The notes under the pieces are model-generated. The model saw only the letters and a list, made by a program, of their open reading frames with translations, did no database searches and was not told where the DNA came from. A stretch of DNA of 16,128 nt, taken from assembly GCA_964409505.1 (NCBI GenBank), contig CAYPDK010000018.1:1-16128 (forward strand), in the 5' to 3' direction. The DNA is from JADHZC01 sp964409505. Lineage in GTDB: Bacteria > Pseudomonadota > Alphaproteobacteria > Rickettsiales > Rickettsiaceae. Positions 7,821 through 15,035 of this stretch are shown here, piece after piece. The translations under genes were made by a program, and so were the position numbers. How positions within the stretch are numbered: position 1 is the first letter of the stretch; every line of letters begins with the position of its first letter.

Positions 7821-7850
7821 ATTTTACAATCAAATTTTTTATTGTAAAAT
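7821..7850 (+). promoter_or_regulatory. Promoter embedded in a perfect 10-bp inverted repeat
   Basis: ATTTTACAAT (7821-7830) and ATTGTAAAAT (7841-7850) are perfect inverted copies with a 10-nt spacer, so the arm centres lie 20 bp apart, two helical turns. Within them lie TTTACA (7823-7828) and TAAAAT (7845-7850), each 5/6 to consensus with 16-nt spacing, a likely promoter for the gene at 7907. The geometry suits a dimeric regulator covering the promoter; an RNA hairpin is the alternative. Confidence 0.45.
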
Positions 7851-7906
7851 ACTATTGTTATTTTATGCACAGATTATTTGTACTAAATATTAATAGAGGT
7901 ATTTCA

Positions 7907-8233
7907 ATGAGTAATTTGATAAAACTATCTTTTCTAATCTTTATATTTTGCTCCAATATTTCCTATGCGTCACTTAATAGTAAAAAAAATACTCCTGATG
8001 TTAAAGAAAGAATAATTTTTGAAGAAATAATACAAGATTATAAAGAGTATCTCGCTACCATACCTCAAAACATAAGAGATGAAATAATGGAATATAGAAA
8101 AAAAATTTCTAACCTAAATAAACAAAAAACTCTTCTATATCAACAACTAACCCAAGAAAGTCAAAGTTATCTTGCAAAAGAACAACAGTTTAAAAAAAAA
8201 TTATCCTTAGAAGATAAGAATATCCTGAAGTAG
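7907..8233 (+). CDS. Small secreted coiled-coil protein, frame continues past TAG
   Basis: I do not recognise the family. The start at 7907 is chosen over the in-frame ATG at 7793 because AGAGG (7895-7899) lies 7 nt before it and a classic signal peptide follows: MSNLIKLSFLIF then a hydrophobic core and cleavage expected after SYA (residue 21). The mature part (about 22-108) is charged and helical, with IPQNIRDEIMEYRKK and a heptad-like, K/Q/L-rich stretch (LNKQKTLLYQQL) suggesting a coiled coil in the periplasm. The frame ends at TAG (8231-8233), yet the same frame stays open to a TAA at 8417-8419 and reads like continued protein (KKIEDYQRIKQRVWND follows). The gene may therefore be broken by one nonsense change, or the short form may be real. 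Divergent from maeB; promoter at 7821-7850. Confidence 0.6.
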   Translation: MSNLIKLSFLIFIFCSNISYASLNSKKNTPDVKERIIFEEIIQDYKEYLATIPQNIRDEIMEYRKKISNLNKQKTLLYQQLTQESQSYLAKEQQFKKKLSLEDKNILK

Positions 8234-8407
8234 AAAAAAATAGAGGATTATCAAAGAATTAAGCAGAGAGTATGGAATGATGGTCTCGTGCATGAAAGAG
8301 ATATTAGAGTGTATAACATTACGAAAAAGGTGATAAAAAATTACAGAAGGGAATTTATATGTTTTTTATTCATTAATATTGCACAAAACTCTTTCAAGAT
8401 AGAATTC

Positions 8408-8422
8408 CCTACATACTAAAAC
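8408..8422. repeat. 15-nt direct repeat, copy A
   Basis: CCTACATACTAAAAC is identical to the copy at 9220-9234. The two lie on either side of the smpB-HU pair in the same orientation. Around copy A the sequence also forms an 8-bp inverted repeat, AGGGAATT (8348-8355) with AATTCCCT (8403-8410). Confidence 0.6.
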
Positions 8423-8460
8423 TCTACCTCCACACTCAAAATAAAGACAAATTGTAGTTA

Positions 8461-8787
8461 CTACATTTTTCTGTCAGGGCTTATTTTCCTACCTAAACTT
8501 TTAGACATTTTATAACTAAGAGTTGCGTATTGTTCTTTTGTTACAGGATGTTTTCTCTTCTTTATACAAAGCACTCCAAAAGATCTAATTTCTAATCTTT
8601 TATTCGCACATATTTCCTTTTTCAGAGTAGAAATGATACTCTTAAGAGAATCTTCTACATCTTCTCTTTTTAAAGTAGTAGAAAACTTTTTACAAAGTTT
8701 TTCTGTTAATATTTTTCTACTTGAAATTTTTGTCCTTTCTTGATCTAATACTTTTTTCTTAGGAGTCTTCCTTTTTGTATATTCCAT
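8461..8787 (-). CDS. Divergent HU/IHF-like DNA-binding protein
   Basis: The C-terminal 80 residues show the HU/IHF fold in sequence: a two-helix start (ILTEKLCKKF, then DVEDSLKSIISTLKKEI) and the strand motif RLEIRSFGVLCIKKRK (64-79), cognate to E-I-R-G-F-G-S-F of IHF, then YKMSKSLGRKI (92-102) in place of the usual F-x-P-x-K-x-L. The DNA-embracing beta-arm is about 10 residues short and lacks the R-N-P with the intercalating proline, and the motif glycine is S69. A basic N-terminal tail (KRKTPKKK) adds about 25 residues. It starts inside smpB (43-nt overlap) with little ribosome site. A shorter product beginning at codon I21 (ATT), which has AAGGA a few nt upstream and lies past the smpB stop, would match the normal 90-residue length. 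The role could be nucleoid structuring or sequence-specific bending; DNA-bending strength is uncertain. Confidence 0.75.
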   Translation of the reverse strand: MEYTKRKTPKKKVLDQERTKISSRKILTEKLCKKFSTTLKREDVEDSLKSIISTLKKEICANKRLEIRSFGVLCIKKRKHPVTKEQYATLSYKMSKSLGRKISPDRKM

Positions 8788-9194
8788 TCTCGTTCTTTTT
8801 TGACGTGTCTTTTATCAAAGAGTTTTTTTCCTTTTCCAAGAGCTAATTCAATTTTAGCAAGATTTTTATCATTAAAATACAAAGATAAAGCAAGCAAACT
8901 ATATCCCTTTTTTTTTAGCTTTCCTATTAAAGTCTTGATCTCTTTTTTTTTTAGAAGTAATTTTCGTTTTCTTTTGGGCTCATGTCCAAAATTTTGTGAA
9001 TTTTTATATTCTTTAATATAACTATTATATAAAAATACCTCTTCCCGTTGTACCGCTGCGTATGCACCTTCCAAACTTGCTCCATTAACACGTAAAGATT
9101 TAACCTCACTTCCCATCAACGATATACCCGCCTCAAATCTAGATTCAATAAAGTAGTTATATACTGCTTTTTTATTCTGTGCGATTAATATCAT
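8745..9194 (-). CDS. smpB: SsrA-binding protein SmpB
   Basis: SmpB binds tmRNA and is needed for trans-translation, which frees ribosomes stalled on broken messages. From the ATG at 9194 the protein has 149 residues, normal for the family. The start is chosen because the sequence then opens MILIAQNKKAVYNYFIESRF, matching the family's S-x-x-I-A-x-N-K-K-A-x-x-D-Y-F-I; an in-frame TTG at 9209 would add five atypical residues. Typical marks are GSEVKSLRVNGASL and EAYAA-like GAYAA, then DKRHVKKEREWNIQKGRLLR in the C-terminal tail, which mimics mRNA in the ribosomal decoding site. A GGATGAG-type sequence lies just upstream. The next gene, HU/IHF-like, overlaps its 3' end, so the two are probably translated from one message. 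Confidence 0.95.
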   Translation of the reverse strand: MILIAQNKKAVYNYFIESRFEAGISLMGSEVKSLRVNGASLEGAYAAVQREEVFLYNSYIKEYKNSQNFGHEPKRKRKLLLKKKEIKTLIGKLKKKGYSLLALSLYFNDKNLAKIELALGKGKKLFDKRHVKKEREWNIQKGRLLRKKY

Positions 9195-9219
9195 CCCCCA
9201 CTCATCCAATTTTATTATT

Positions 9220-9234
9220 CCTACATACTAAAAC
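9220..9234. repeat. 15-nt direct repeat, copy B
   Basis: Identical to the copy at 8408-8422 (CCTACATACTAAAAC). On the minus strand this copy contains the putative -10 box of smpB. Confidence 0.6.
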
Positions 9235-9253
9235 CACTAACACCAAGATTCAA
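9225..9253 (-). promoter_or_regulatory. Putative smpB promoter
   Basis: On the minus strand TTGAAT (9253-9248, 4/6) and TAGTAT (9230-9225, 4/6) are separated by 17 nt. Transcription would begin about 24 nt before the smpB ATG. It is a modest match in AT-rich DNA. Read-through from the T4SS genes upstream is also possible. Confidence 0.35.
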
Positions 9254-9380
9254 TATTTATTCTTTCGCATTTATACATTATTTCACCAAAAACAAGATAC
9301 AAGAACAGAAATAACATCTAGGACAAATAATATCCAATCTTGTTAGAGTTAGAAAATCTACTTACACCACCAACCACCTT

Positions 9381-11957
9381 CTATTTCATTACCTTACCAC
9401 CAAAAACTGTATCAGGTCCCACAGGGGCTGTACCAGGTCCCACAGGGGTAATACTAATAGAACCACCAGGACGAGGTTCTTTAGGTTCAGGCGGTGGAGG
9501 AGCTGGGGGCATCTTAACACATAAACCTCTCTCAGCAGGATTTTTGCTTCTTACCCCTTCTGTGTTAGTATCAAATGACTCGTTTATATCAAAAAAACTA
9601 TCCTGACTAAGCTTTATCTCACCTGATACATATCTAGGAAAAACTCTATCTTCTATAAAAGGACTCACCTGACATATAGGTTCTTTTAAAGAATTTTCTG
9701 CATTATTATAACAGTATTGCTTCTCCCTTGAAACCCAACAATTTTTAATGTAAATGCCTGTTGGGACATTATCTATCCTAATTTCTTTTACTTGCGAACA
9801 GTTTGTATGTACTTCTGAATTACATAATGCAACTGAATCAGTATATTCATTACTAAAATCTTGTATTTCTGAATAAAAATCGTCACATTTATTATGCACT
9901 AGACCTAAATTTGTAAGTTTTGCAAGAACACAATTTTTTTTATTAGAATAACTACACAAATACTCTGGATCTAGTGGTTTAATACACATATACTCTCCTC
10001 CCTGAAAATACTTGCCATTTATATACTCAAGACCTTTATAATAGGTAAAATCATGCTTAAAATTTCCATTAGAATCAAAAGGGGGACTATCCGTTAGATA
10101 ATCTTGTGCATCCAAGTATACCCCATGTATAGTTGAGTAATTAATAGTATTTCCCTTATAAAATGGTTTCATTCGAAATGACTTATCCGTTACTACAAAA
10201 TCAAAACTATTACCTGTAAGATAAAAAACTGTATCGTACATACCAGATGATATAATATCTTTCTTTTCTGCAATATAATTTGAAGAATTGATTGAATTAT
10301 AAGTCCTCCTTATAGAGGCTATTAATTTAGGCCATTCATATGTTGATTCACATGCAACAGATGCAGGTATATCGCATCCAGAACTTAGATTACATCTTTC
10401 TATATCAGGATAATCTTCCCCTTTAGTTTTATAATCACAAGGAAAAATTTTTATCTCTGGAGATAAAATCCTATTTTGACACTCTGGTCTACTCAATCCT
10501 AAAACACAAATTTGACTTGGTTCTTGAACAAAGTCATATTGTGCAAAAAAATAAGGTTTGTTTACAATATATGCCTTACATGGCATATATCCTACATTCT
10601 CTTCTAAAGAATAAAAATAACTCTCGTCTGATTGTAATTCTGGATATGTAACACTAATGTCTTGATTTTGTTCTATATCTGCGCCCCATAATCTTTGACA
10701 AATTTTGCCATTATCCTCTTCATCCTCAGAACAAATACCTATATTATCAAGATCAGAATCCTTAAATTTATCTATATAATAGTCTAGCACAAAATCTTTA
10801 TCTAATATCTTCATACCATATATTAGCTTCCCTTCTATACTACCCCCTCCCCCTATAGGAAAATTATGAAGTGTTTTTGTATTTTTATTAAAAATTAACT
10901 CATTATTTGATCTAGAAAATGTCATAAATCTATTGTTAATACCCTGATTTCTAATGTTTAAACATGAGTAAACATATTTATCATTTCTACAAAGAGGAAG
11001 TATTGTTCTAAGACCTACGGCTATAGTATTTGTGATTGAGTCATTGATTATGTCTGAACTTATTGTGTCCTTCTCACAAGGATATTCTAAAGTACTATTC
11101 AAAAGTGGGTTATCCAAATCTTCTTCACTGTGCATACACATCCTACTTGAATATGAATCAACTACACCTTGCTTAGGAAGCATATTTGGTGCGTTAGGAA
11201 TAGATACACATCCTATTTCTTTGCCCTCAACACTATAAAAAGGTCCCACTGATGAGAGTCCAATACTATCATCCACATAAGATAAATACAAAAATATATT
11301 ACGATTTTGTAAGTCTTGACTTGTGTAGCCTGGAATTTGAGTTTTGCTTCCAAAAATTCTAGAAAATAATTTGTTACCTTTATCTTTAGTGAATTCTCTT
11401 TTCTTAACTGGAGATATAGGCTGCCACTTTTCAAATAGATCTAAATTCCACCGAGATACTCCTAGGTAATAGTCTCTGTTTTCGTTATTATCATAATACA
11501 CACAAAGTTTATAAGAATCTTGAGTACCACCATCTACACCAACTTGCTTAAGTCGAGCGCATACTCTAGGACTGAAGAACTCTCCCCTTCTTGGAATATA
11601 GTACCCAGGAATCACTCTGCAAGCTCCCTGCCCCTCAAGCACATAAGAACCAGTACTACATTCAAAAAAATTACAAATTTGCCACCTCAACCTTACCTTA
11701 GGATAAAAATATGAAGAACTCTCTATTGGCTCTACACATATATTCTCATAAAAATCTCCTAGAATACTAGGTTCCTTTTTGCTAAGGCAAGAGTTTCCTT
11801 CTTTATAAGATAGTTCTTTATAAAAAGGTGGGTATAACTCTTTATTCAAAGACCTATCTACATTATCCCAGTAACTGGAATATAAATTAATAGGGTAAAA
11901 TATACTAACGCATGTATGACCCAAAATAAGAAAAGCTTCAAGCAGAAATATTCTCAT
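9381..11957 (-). CDS. Secreted cysteine-rich VirB6-ectodomain-like protein (T4SS)
   Basis: This 858-residue protein begins with a hydrophobic signal-like segment (MRIFLLEAFLILGHTCVSIF) and then stays hydrophilic to the end, with more than 30 cysteines spread along it, so it is expected outside the cytoplasm with disulfides. Two copies of a C-V-x-[IM]-P-x-A-P motif, at 250-257 (CVSIPNAP) and 813-820 (CVKMPPAP, then PPPEP), resemble the motif that in rickettsial VirB6 proteins lies between the long extracytoplasmic region and the membrane helices. Here the frame stops soon after the second motif, and no polytopic VirB6/TrbL domain follows. Residues 85-180 (WQICNFFEC, CRVIPGYYIP, CARLKQVG, LCVYYDN) also look like that region. 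It follows virB4 after a 3-nt gap, so the two are cotranscribed. The tail carries a 7-residue repeat P-V-G-P-[GD]-T-[AV]. Assignment to VirB6 rests on motifs and context only. Confidence 0.65.
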   Translation of the reverse strand: MRIFLLEAFLILGHTCVSIFYPINLYSSYWDNVDRSLNKELYPPFYKELSYKEGNSCLSKKEPSILGDFYENICVEPIESSSYFYPKVRLRWQICNFFECSTGSYVLEGQGACRVIPGYYIPRRGEFFSPRVCARLKQVGVDGGTQDSYKLCVYYDNNENRDYYLGVSRWNLDLFEKWQPISPVKKREFTKDKGNKLFSRIFGSKTQIPGYTSQDLQNRNIFLYLSYVDDSIGLSSVGPFYSVEGKEIGCVSIPNAPNMLPKQGVVDSYSSRMCMHSEEDLDNPLLNSTLEYPCEKDTISSDIINDSITNTIAVGLRTILPLCRNDKYVYSCLNIRNQGINNRFMTFSRSNNELIFNKNTKTLHNFPIGGGGSIEGKLIYGMKILDKDFVLDYYIDKFKDSDLDNIGICSEDEEDNGKICQRLWGADIEQNQDISVTYPELQSDESYFYSLEENVGYMPCKAYIVNKPYFFAQYDFVQEPSQICVLGLSRPECQNRILSPEIKIFPCDYKTKGEDYPDIERCNLSSGCDIPASVACESTYEWPKLIASIRRTYNSINSSNYIAEKKDIISSGMYDTVFYLTGNSFDFVVTDKSFRMKPFYKGNTINYSTIHGVYLDAQDYLTDSPPFDSNGNFKHDFTYYKGLEYINGKYFQGGEYMCIKPLDPEYLCSYSNKKNCVLAKLTNLGLVHNKCDDFYSEIQDFSNEYTDSVALCNSEVHTNCSQVKEIRIDNVPTGIYIKNCWVSREKQYCYNNAENSLKEPICQVSPFIEDRVFPRYVSGEIKLSQDSFFDINESFDTNTEGVRSKNPAERGLCVKMPPAPPPPEPKEPRPGGSISITPVGPGTAPVGPDTVFGGKVMK
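9407..9448. repeat. 21-nt tandem repeat, GC-rich
   Basis: Two 21-nt units (9407-9427, 9428-9448) differ at one base. They encode the C-terminal heptad P-V-G-P-[GD]-T-[AV] of the 858-residue protein. With the adjoining proline-rich codons (to about 9510) they make the most G+C-rich protein-coding patch of the window. Confidence 0.85.
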
Positions 11958-11960
11958 ATA

Positions 11961-14417
11961 TTAATCTAATTGGGACAATTTTTTACAAAAAGACTCAAAT
12001 AAATCTGAAGATTTATCCGAAAAATTTTGCTGTTTTATACTATAAAATAATTTTCTTTCTTGCTCATCTGATGAAAGAATACTTTCTGGATATTTTTCTA
12101 GGTTAAAAATAAAATTCAATATGAATTCTTGTTTATTTTGAGTAACCAAAAATTTATGATCTACAGTTTTTAAAGATTTCAGTCTTATTAACATTTTTTC
12201 TGAGATATTTAACACTTGACTAAGTAGTCTTATATCAAAATTAAAAGGTAAAAGTATTTTGGTTTCAAACGATTCTAAGATTTTGATATCTTCTGTTATA
12301 GAAAAATCCTCTATTAATTTATTAGGATTAAGGGTAACTAAAAGTACCGTATCGGAAGATTTTAATTCATCTAACAGATGTTGGTATATTGGAAGATATA
12401 TTATTTTACCAATATTATCTATGGCTAAAATTCTTTTCTTAATGTCCTTTTTTTCATAAGAAAAAACGTGATATATTGAATATAATAATGCCGCATTAAT
12501 ACTTCTTATTATATTTATTTCTCTTTTTATCACATCTTTAGACTGCTTTTCTAAATATGTTTGTTGATATATAAAATATTCTTCATTAAAACTTTCTAGA
12601 CTAAATAATAATTTTTCCTGTGCAAACATGTTGTTATTTTGAGATTCAAAAATTTTATTATATTTCCCTGTTTTTGAAAAAGGAGCCAATTTTTCTATAA
12701 AATCTTGTTCGAGCTCTGTATTTGTAGCATTAAGCATAAAATACTCTATTATCTCAGATAGGATTCTTTTATTTTTTGGTAAAGATAAAGAATACTCAAC
12801 AAAAAAATTTATTATTTTATTTTCTTCTTCTGATAAATTTTCCTTATACTTTTGTGCTATAATTTGAAAGAATTTCTTCAAAAATTCTTCCTGTTGACTC
12901 TTATCAATAGATAAAAAAGGGTTAAAGATCCCATCAAAATTTTCAATTTTAGAAAAATTTAATAAAGAAAAAAACACGTTAGAGTCTTTATTATTAGTAA
13001 TATATAGAATATTTTGTACCGTTTTCTCTGCTTCCAATATTAGAAGGTTAAGTAAAAAGGTTTTTCCTGAACTTCTAGGACCCATAATAATATTATTGGA
13101 ATTACCGTGATAATTTTGAAAATGGAAAAAATATATTAAATTTTCTTCAGTCCTAAAAAGAGAAATAGGCTCTTCCCAATTATAATCATGATAATTTTTA
13201 ACTCCAAAAGACGCTATAGACGCAAAAATTGCTATATCGTCTTGAACATTCAAATATTTTCTCTTGATAAAAGAAAAATTTCCAGGTAAATGTGACCAAA
13301 AAATACTCTCTAAGTTAACATCTTCAAACACATGTGATAAACTTGAACGAGCTAGGGTATTAGACAATATTTGTAACTCTTGTTTATGAATTTTTAAAGA
13401 ATCAGAAGAAAGAGTTAAAGTTAATTGCTGAGTAACTAACTCATTATTTTTATTAAACTTCTTGCTACCTTTGGTTTCATCAAAGATACGATCTAATCCA
13501 AAAATTTTTGATATATCCTCTTCCTCATCTATCCCAAGTAAATATGCGTTATGTTTTAGATTTTTTTTACTCAATTCAGAATCTACTTGATCTACATAAA
13601 GTATTTCAGTAATCATAATTTTTAGACCCATCCTGAGAATAAGATTGATTATTTTTTCATCCAAATTGAAATACTCTTTCAAAGATATAATGGAGAAAAA
13701 TTTCTTTTTACCTTCCTTTAACATTTCTAAAATGTTATTCCCAAAATAGTATTGGTTACGCTCTATTTTCTTAGAACTATCTGTATCGTCTAATACAATT
13801 TTTGATTTTTGTGCCTCTATTATTTCTGCATAAAAGGAGAGCAGTTCAGAACTATATATTTCACTTTCAGGATTTTGTGATACACTTAGCTTGTATGGGG
13901 AATATTTTTTAAGCTTTTCTAGTAAAAATTTACTTATTTTATCTAATATTCCTAAATATTTTATAACTCCTGAAAAATATAATTCTTGTTTTACTTTAGT
14001 AGATTTAAACTTAAAAAAATTCTTAATATTATTAATAATTTTATCTTCGTTTTTTAATACAATAGATATATATATTTCATTTACGTAATGATTATGAAAA
14101 TTATGCTGCTTAATCCATAAATTATGAATTTTTTCGATCAAAATACTATCATGTGAAATTTCTTTTGCATAATTGCTTTTTTGAAATATTGTATGTATCC
14201 AAAAGGAACATTTTTCATCCAAAATTTCTAGTAATGCGTTTTTTATATCTTTCTTTAAATTATTCAATATATATCCATTATCTACATCTTTTGCATCCTC
14301 AGCTCTAATCCTTATCACTTGTATTAATTCTGTATTTTTAGTAATAAGTGTATCTTTTCTTAAATGCCCTATCGTTGGAATAAAATTTTTAATTTTCGTT
14401 ATATATTGACTATTCAT
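11961..14417 (-). CDS. virB4: VirB4-family T4SS ATPase, degenerate paralogue
   Basis: VirB4 is the cytoplasmic NTPase that powers type IV secretion assembly at the inner membrane. The 818-residue length is right. The N-terminal domain runs to about residue 400 and carries the family signature SHLPGNFSFIKRK (375-387; usually W-x-Q-L-P-G-N). The NTPase domain has Walker A GPRSSGKT (446-453), preceded by YFFHFQNYHGN. The Walker B region reads RILAIDNIGKII (662-673): the aspartate D667 remains, but the catalytic glutamate of the usual D-E is N668. The late motif TKILLPFNFD is only partly conserved. This pattern fits the second, degenerate VirB4 (RvhB4-II type) known in Rickettsiales beside a standard VirB4. 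No virB3 precedes it, unlike the standard virB3-virB4-virB6 cluster; the next gene, 3 nt on, is the VirB6-like secreted protein. No clear ribosome site is seen. Confidence 0.85.
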   Translation of the reverse strand: MNSQYITKIKNFIPTIGHLRKDTLITKNTELIQVIRIRAEDAKDVDNGYILNNLKKDIKNALLEILDEKCSFWIHTIFQKSNYAKEISHDSILIEKIHNLWIKQHNFHNHYVNEIYISIVLKNEDKIINNIKNFFKFKSTKVKQELYFSGVIKYLGILDKISKFLLEKLKKYSPYKLSVSQNPESEIYSSELLSFYAEIIEAQKSKIVLDDTDSSKKIERNQYYFGNNILEMLKEGKKKFFSIISLKEYFNLDEKIINLILRMGLKIMITEILYVDQVDSELSKKNLKHNAYLLGIDEEEDISKIFGLDRIFDETKGSKKFNKNNELVTQQLTLTLSSDSLKIHKQELQILSNTLARSSLSHVFEDVNLESIFWSHLPGNFSFIKRKYLNVQDDIAIFASIASFGVKNYHDYNWEEPISLFRTEENLIYFFHFQNYHGNSNNIIMGPRSSGKTFLLNLLILEAEKTVQNILYITNNKDSNVFFSLLNFSKIENFDGIFNPFLSIDKSQQEEFLKKFFQIIAQKYKENLSEEENKIINFFVEYSLSLPKNKRILSEIIEYFMLNATNTELEQDFIEKLAPFSKTGKYNKIFESQNNNMFAQEKLLFSLESFNEEYFIYQQTYLEKQSKDVIKREINIIRSINAALLYSIYHVFSYEKKDIKKRILAIDNIGKIIYLPIYQHLLDELKSSDTVLLVTLNPNKLIEDFSITEDIKILESFETKILLPFNFDIRLLSQVLNISEKMLIRLKSLKTVDHKFLVTQNKQEFILNFIFNLEKYPESILSSDEQERKLFYSIKQQNFSDKSSDLFESFCKKLSQLD

Positions 14418-14621
14418 TGAAATTGATACAAATCATAAAATATTCTCATCTAGCATTTAGATTTTATTACATACAAGCTAACAAAAAAATAAGTAAAGCT
14501 TGATTTTATAATGAATTTATATGAATAGTTTTAAAAATGCATTTTTTTATTTAAATTTTAATAAAAATAAGTATAATAAGAAAATAGATAATATTAAATT
14601 TTAACTAAGTAAATTATTAAT

Positions 14622-14921
14622 ATGAAAAACAATACATTTATAAAAAAATCACATAATTTGAGTAATGTAATCGATTCGGGTATTTTAATATTCAATCTTA
14701 TAAAAGAAATGTTAGAAATCTTCCAAGCAACAAGAACTTTTTTGAAAACTATAGATAACGTATACCAACATTTTTTTGAAGTTCCAAAGGAGAGTACTAT
14801 ATCATTTTACCCAAATCTAGTTGGTAGCTCTACAACAATTCCTGATCATACAGAGATCGCAGGAGTTATTCCTGATCATACAGAGATCGCAGGAGTTATT
14901 ACTGATTGCACTCAAGAATAA
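14622..14921 (+). CDS. Small hypothetical protein with C-terminal decapeptide repeats
   Basis: I do not recognise this 99-residue protein. Residues 1-55 are mixed, with an amphipathic helical stretch (IDSGILIFNLIKEMLEIF); there is no signal peptide. From residue 73 the decapeptide IPDHTEIAGV occurs twice exactly, then a degenerate third start (ITDCTQE). The ATG follows AT-rich DNA with a TATAAT (14572-14577) but no good -35 box and no clear ribosome site. It is divergent from virB4 and followed by a GC-rich hairpin, which supports a real transcription unit. A repeat tail next to secretion genes could mean a secreted or surface-related protein, but nothing shows it. Confidence 0.5.
   Translation: MKNNTFIKKSHNLSNVIDSGILIFNLIKEMLEIFQATRTFLKTIDNVYQHFFEVPKESTISFYPNLVGSSTTIPDHTEIAGVIPDHTEIAGVITDCTQE
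14841..14900 (+). repeat. Perfect 30-nt tandem repeat
   Basis: Two identical 30-nt copies (14841-14870, 14871-14900), beginning CCTGATCATACAGAG, lie in frame in the 99-residue gene, so copy number can vary in tens of residues without breaking the frame. Complete identity suggests a recent duplication. Confidence 0.95.
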
Positions 14922-14958
14922 ATTTTTATAATAGATATACAAATCTTAAATTTTTTAG

Positions 14959-14981
14959 GTGCCAGTATTTTATGCTGGCAC
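14959..14981 (+). terminator. GC-rich hairpin downstream of the 99-residue gene
   Basis: GTGCCAGTA (14959-14967) pairs with TGCTGGCAC (14973-14981) over 9 bp with one T-G wobble and a 5-nt loop; an outer TTAGGT/ACCTAA pair may enclose it as an alternative fold. The wobble favours plus-strand RNA. A T-run precedes rather than follows the stem, so it is not a textbook intrinsic terminator. Confidence 0.45.
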
Positions 14982-15005
14982 TATAAATACCTAACTTTAA
15001 TTTGC

Positions 15006-15035
15006 TTTTATCAAAAACTTTTTGATTTGATAAAA
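15006..15035. repeat. Perfect 10-bp inverted repeat, 10-nt spacer
   Basis: TTTTATCAAA (15006-15015) and TTTGATAAAA (15026-15035) are perfect inverted copies. A second pairing, ATCAAAAA with TTTTTGAT, overlaps it. It could act as a weak terminator in either direction between the 99-residue gene and the rRNA unit. Confidence 0.55.

Noticed and set aside
7793..7906. An earlier in-frame ATG that would extend the secreted coiled-coil protein by 38 residues
   Set aside because: The ATG at 7907 has AGAGG 7 nt upstream and begins a normal signal peptide. The extra region overlaps the promoter-like inverted repeat at 7821-7850.
9195..9209. TTG start that would add five residues to SmpB
   Set aside because: SmpB proteins begin close to the I-A-x-N-K-K motif, which fits the ATG at 9194.
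9340..9606. Plus-strand open frame rich in P, G and T, antisense to the VirB6-like gene
   Set aside because: It is a shadow of the GC-rich proline repeat codons on the minus strand, with no ribosome site.
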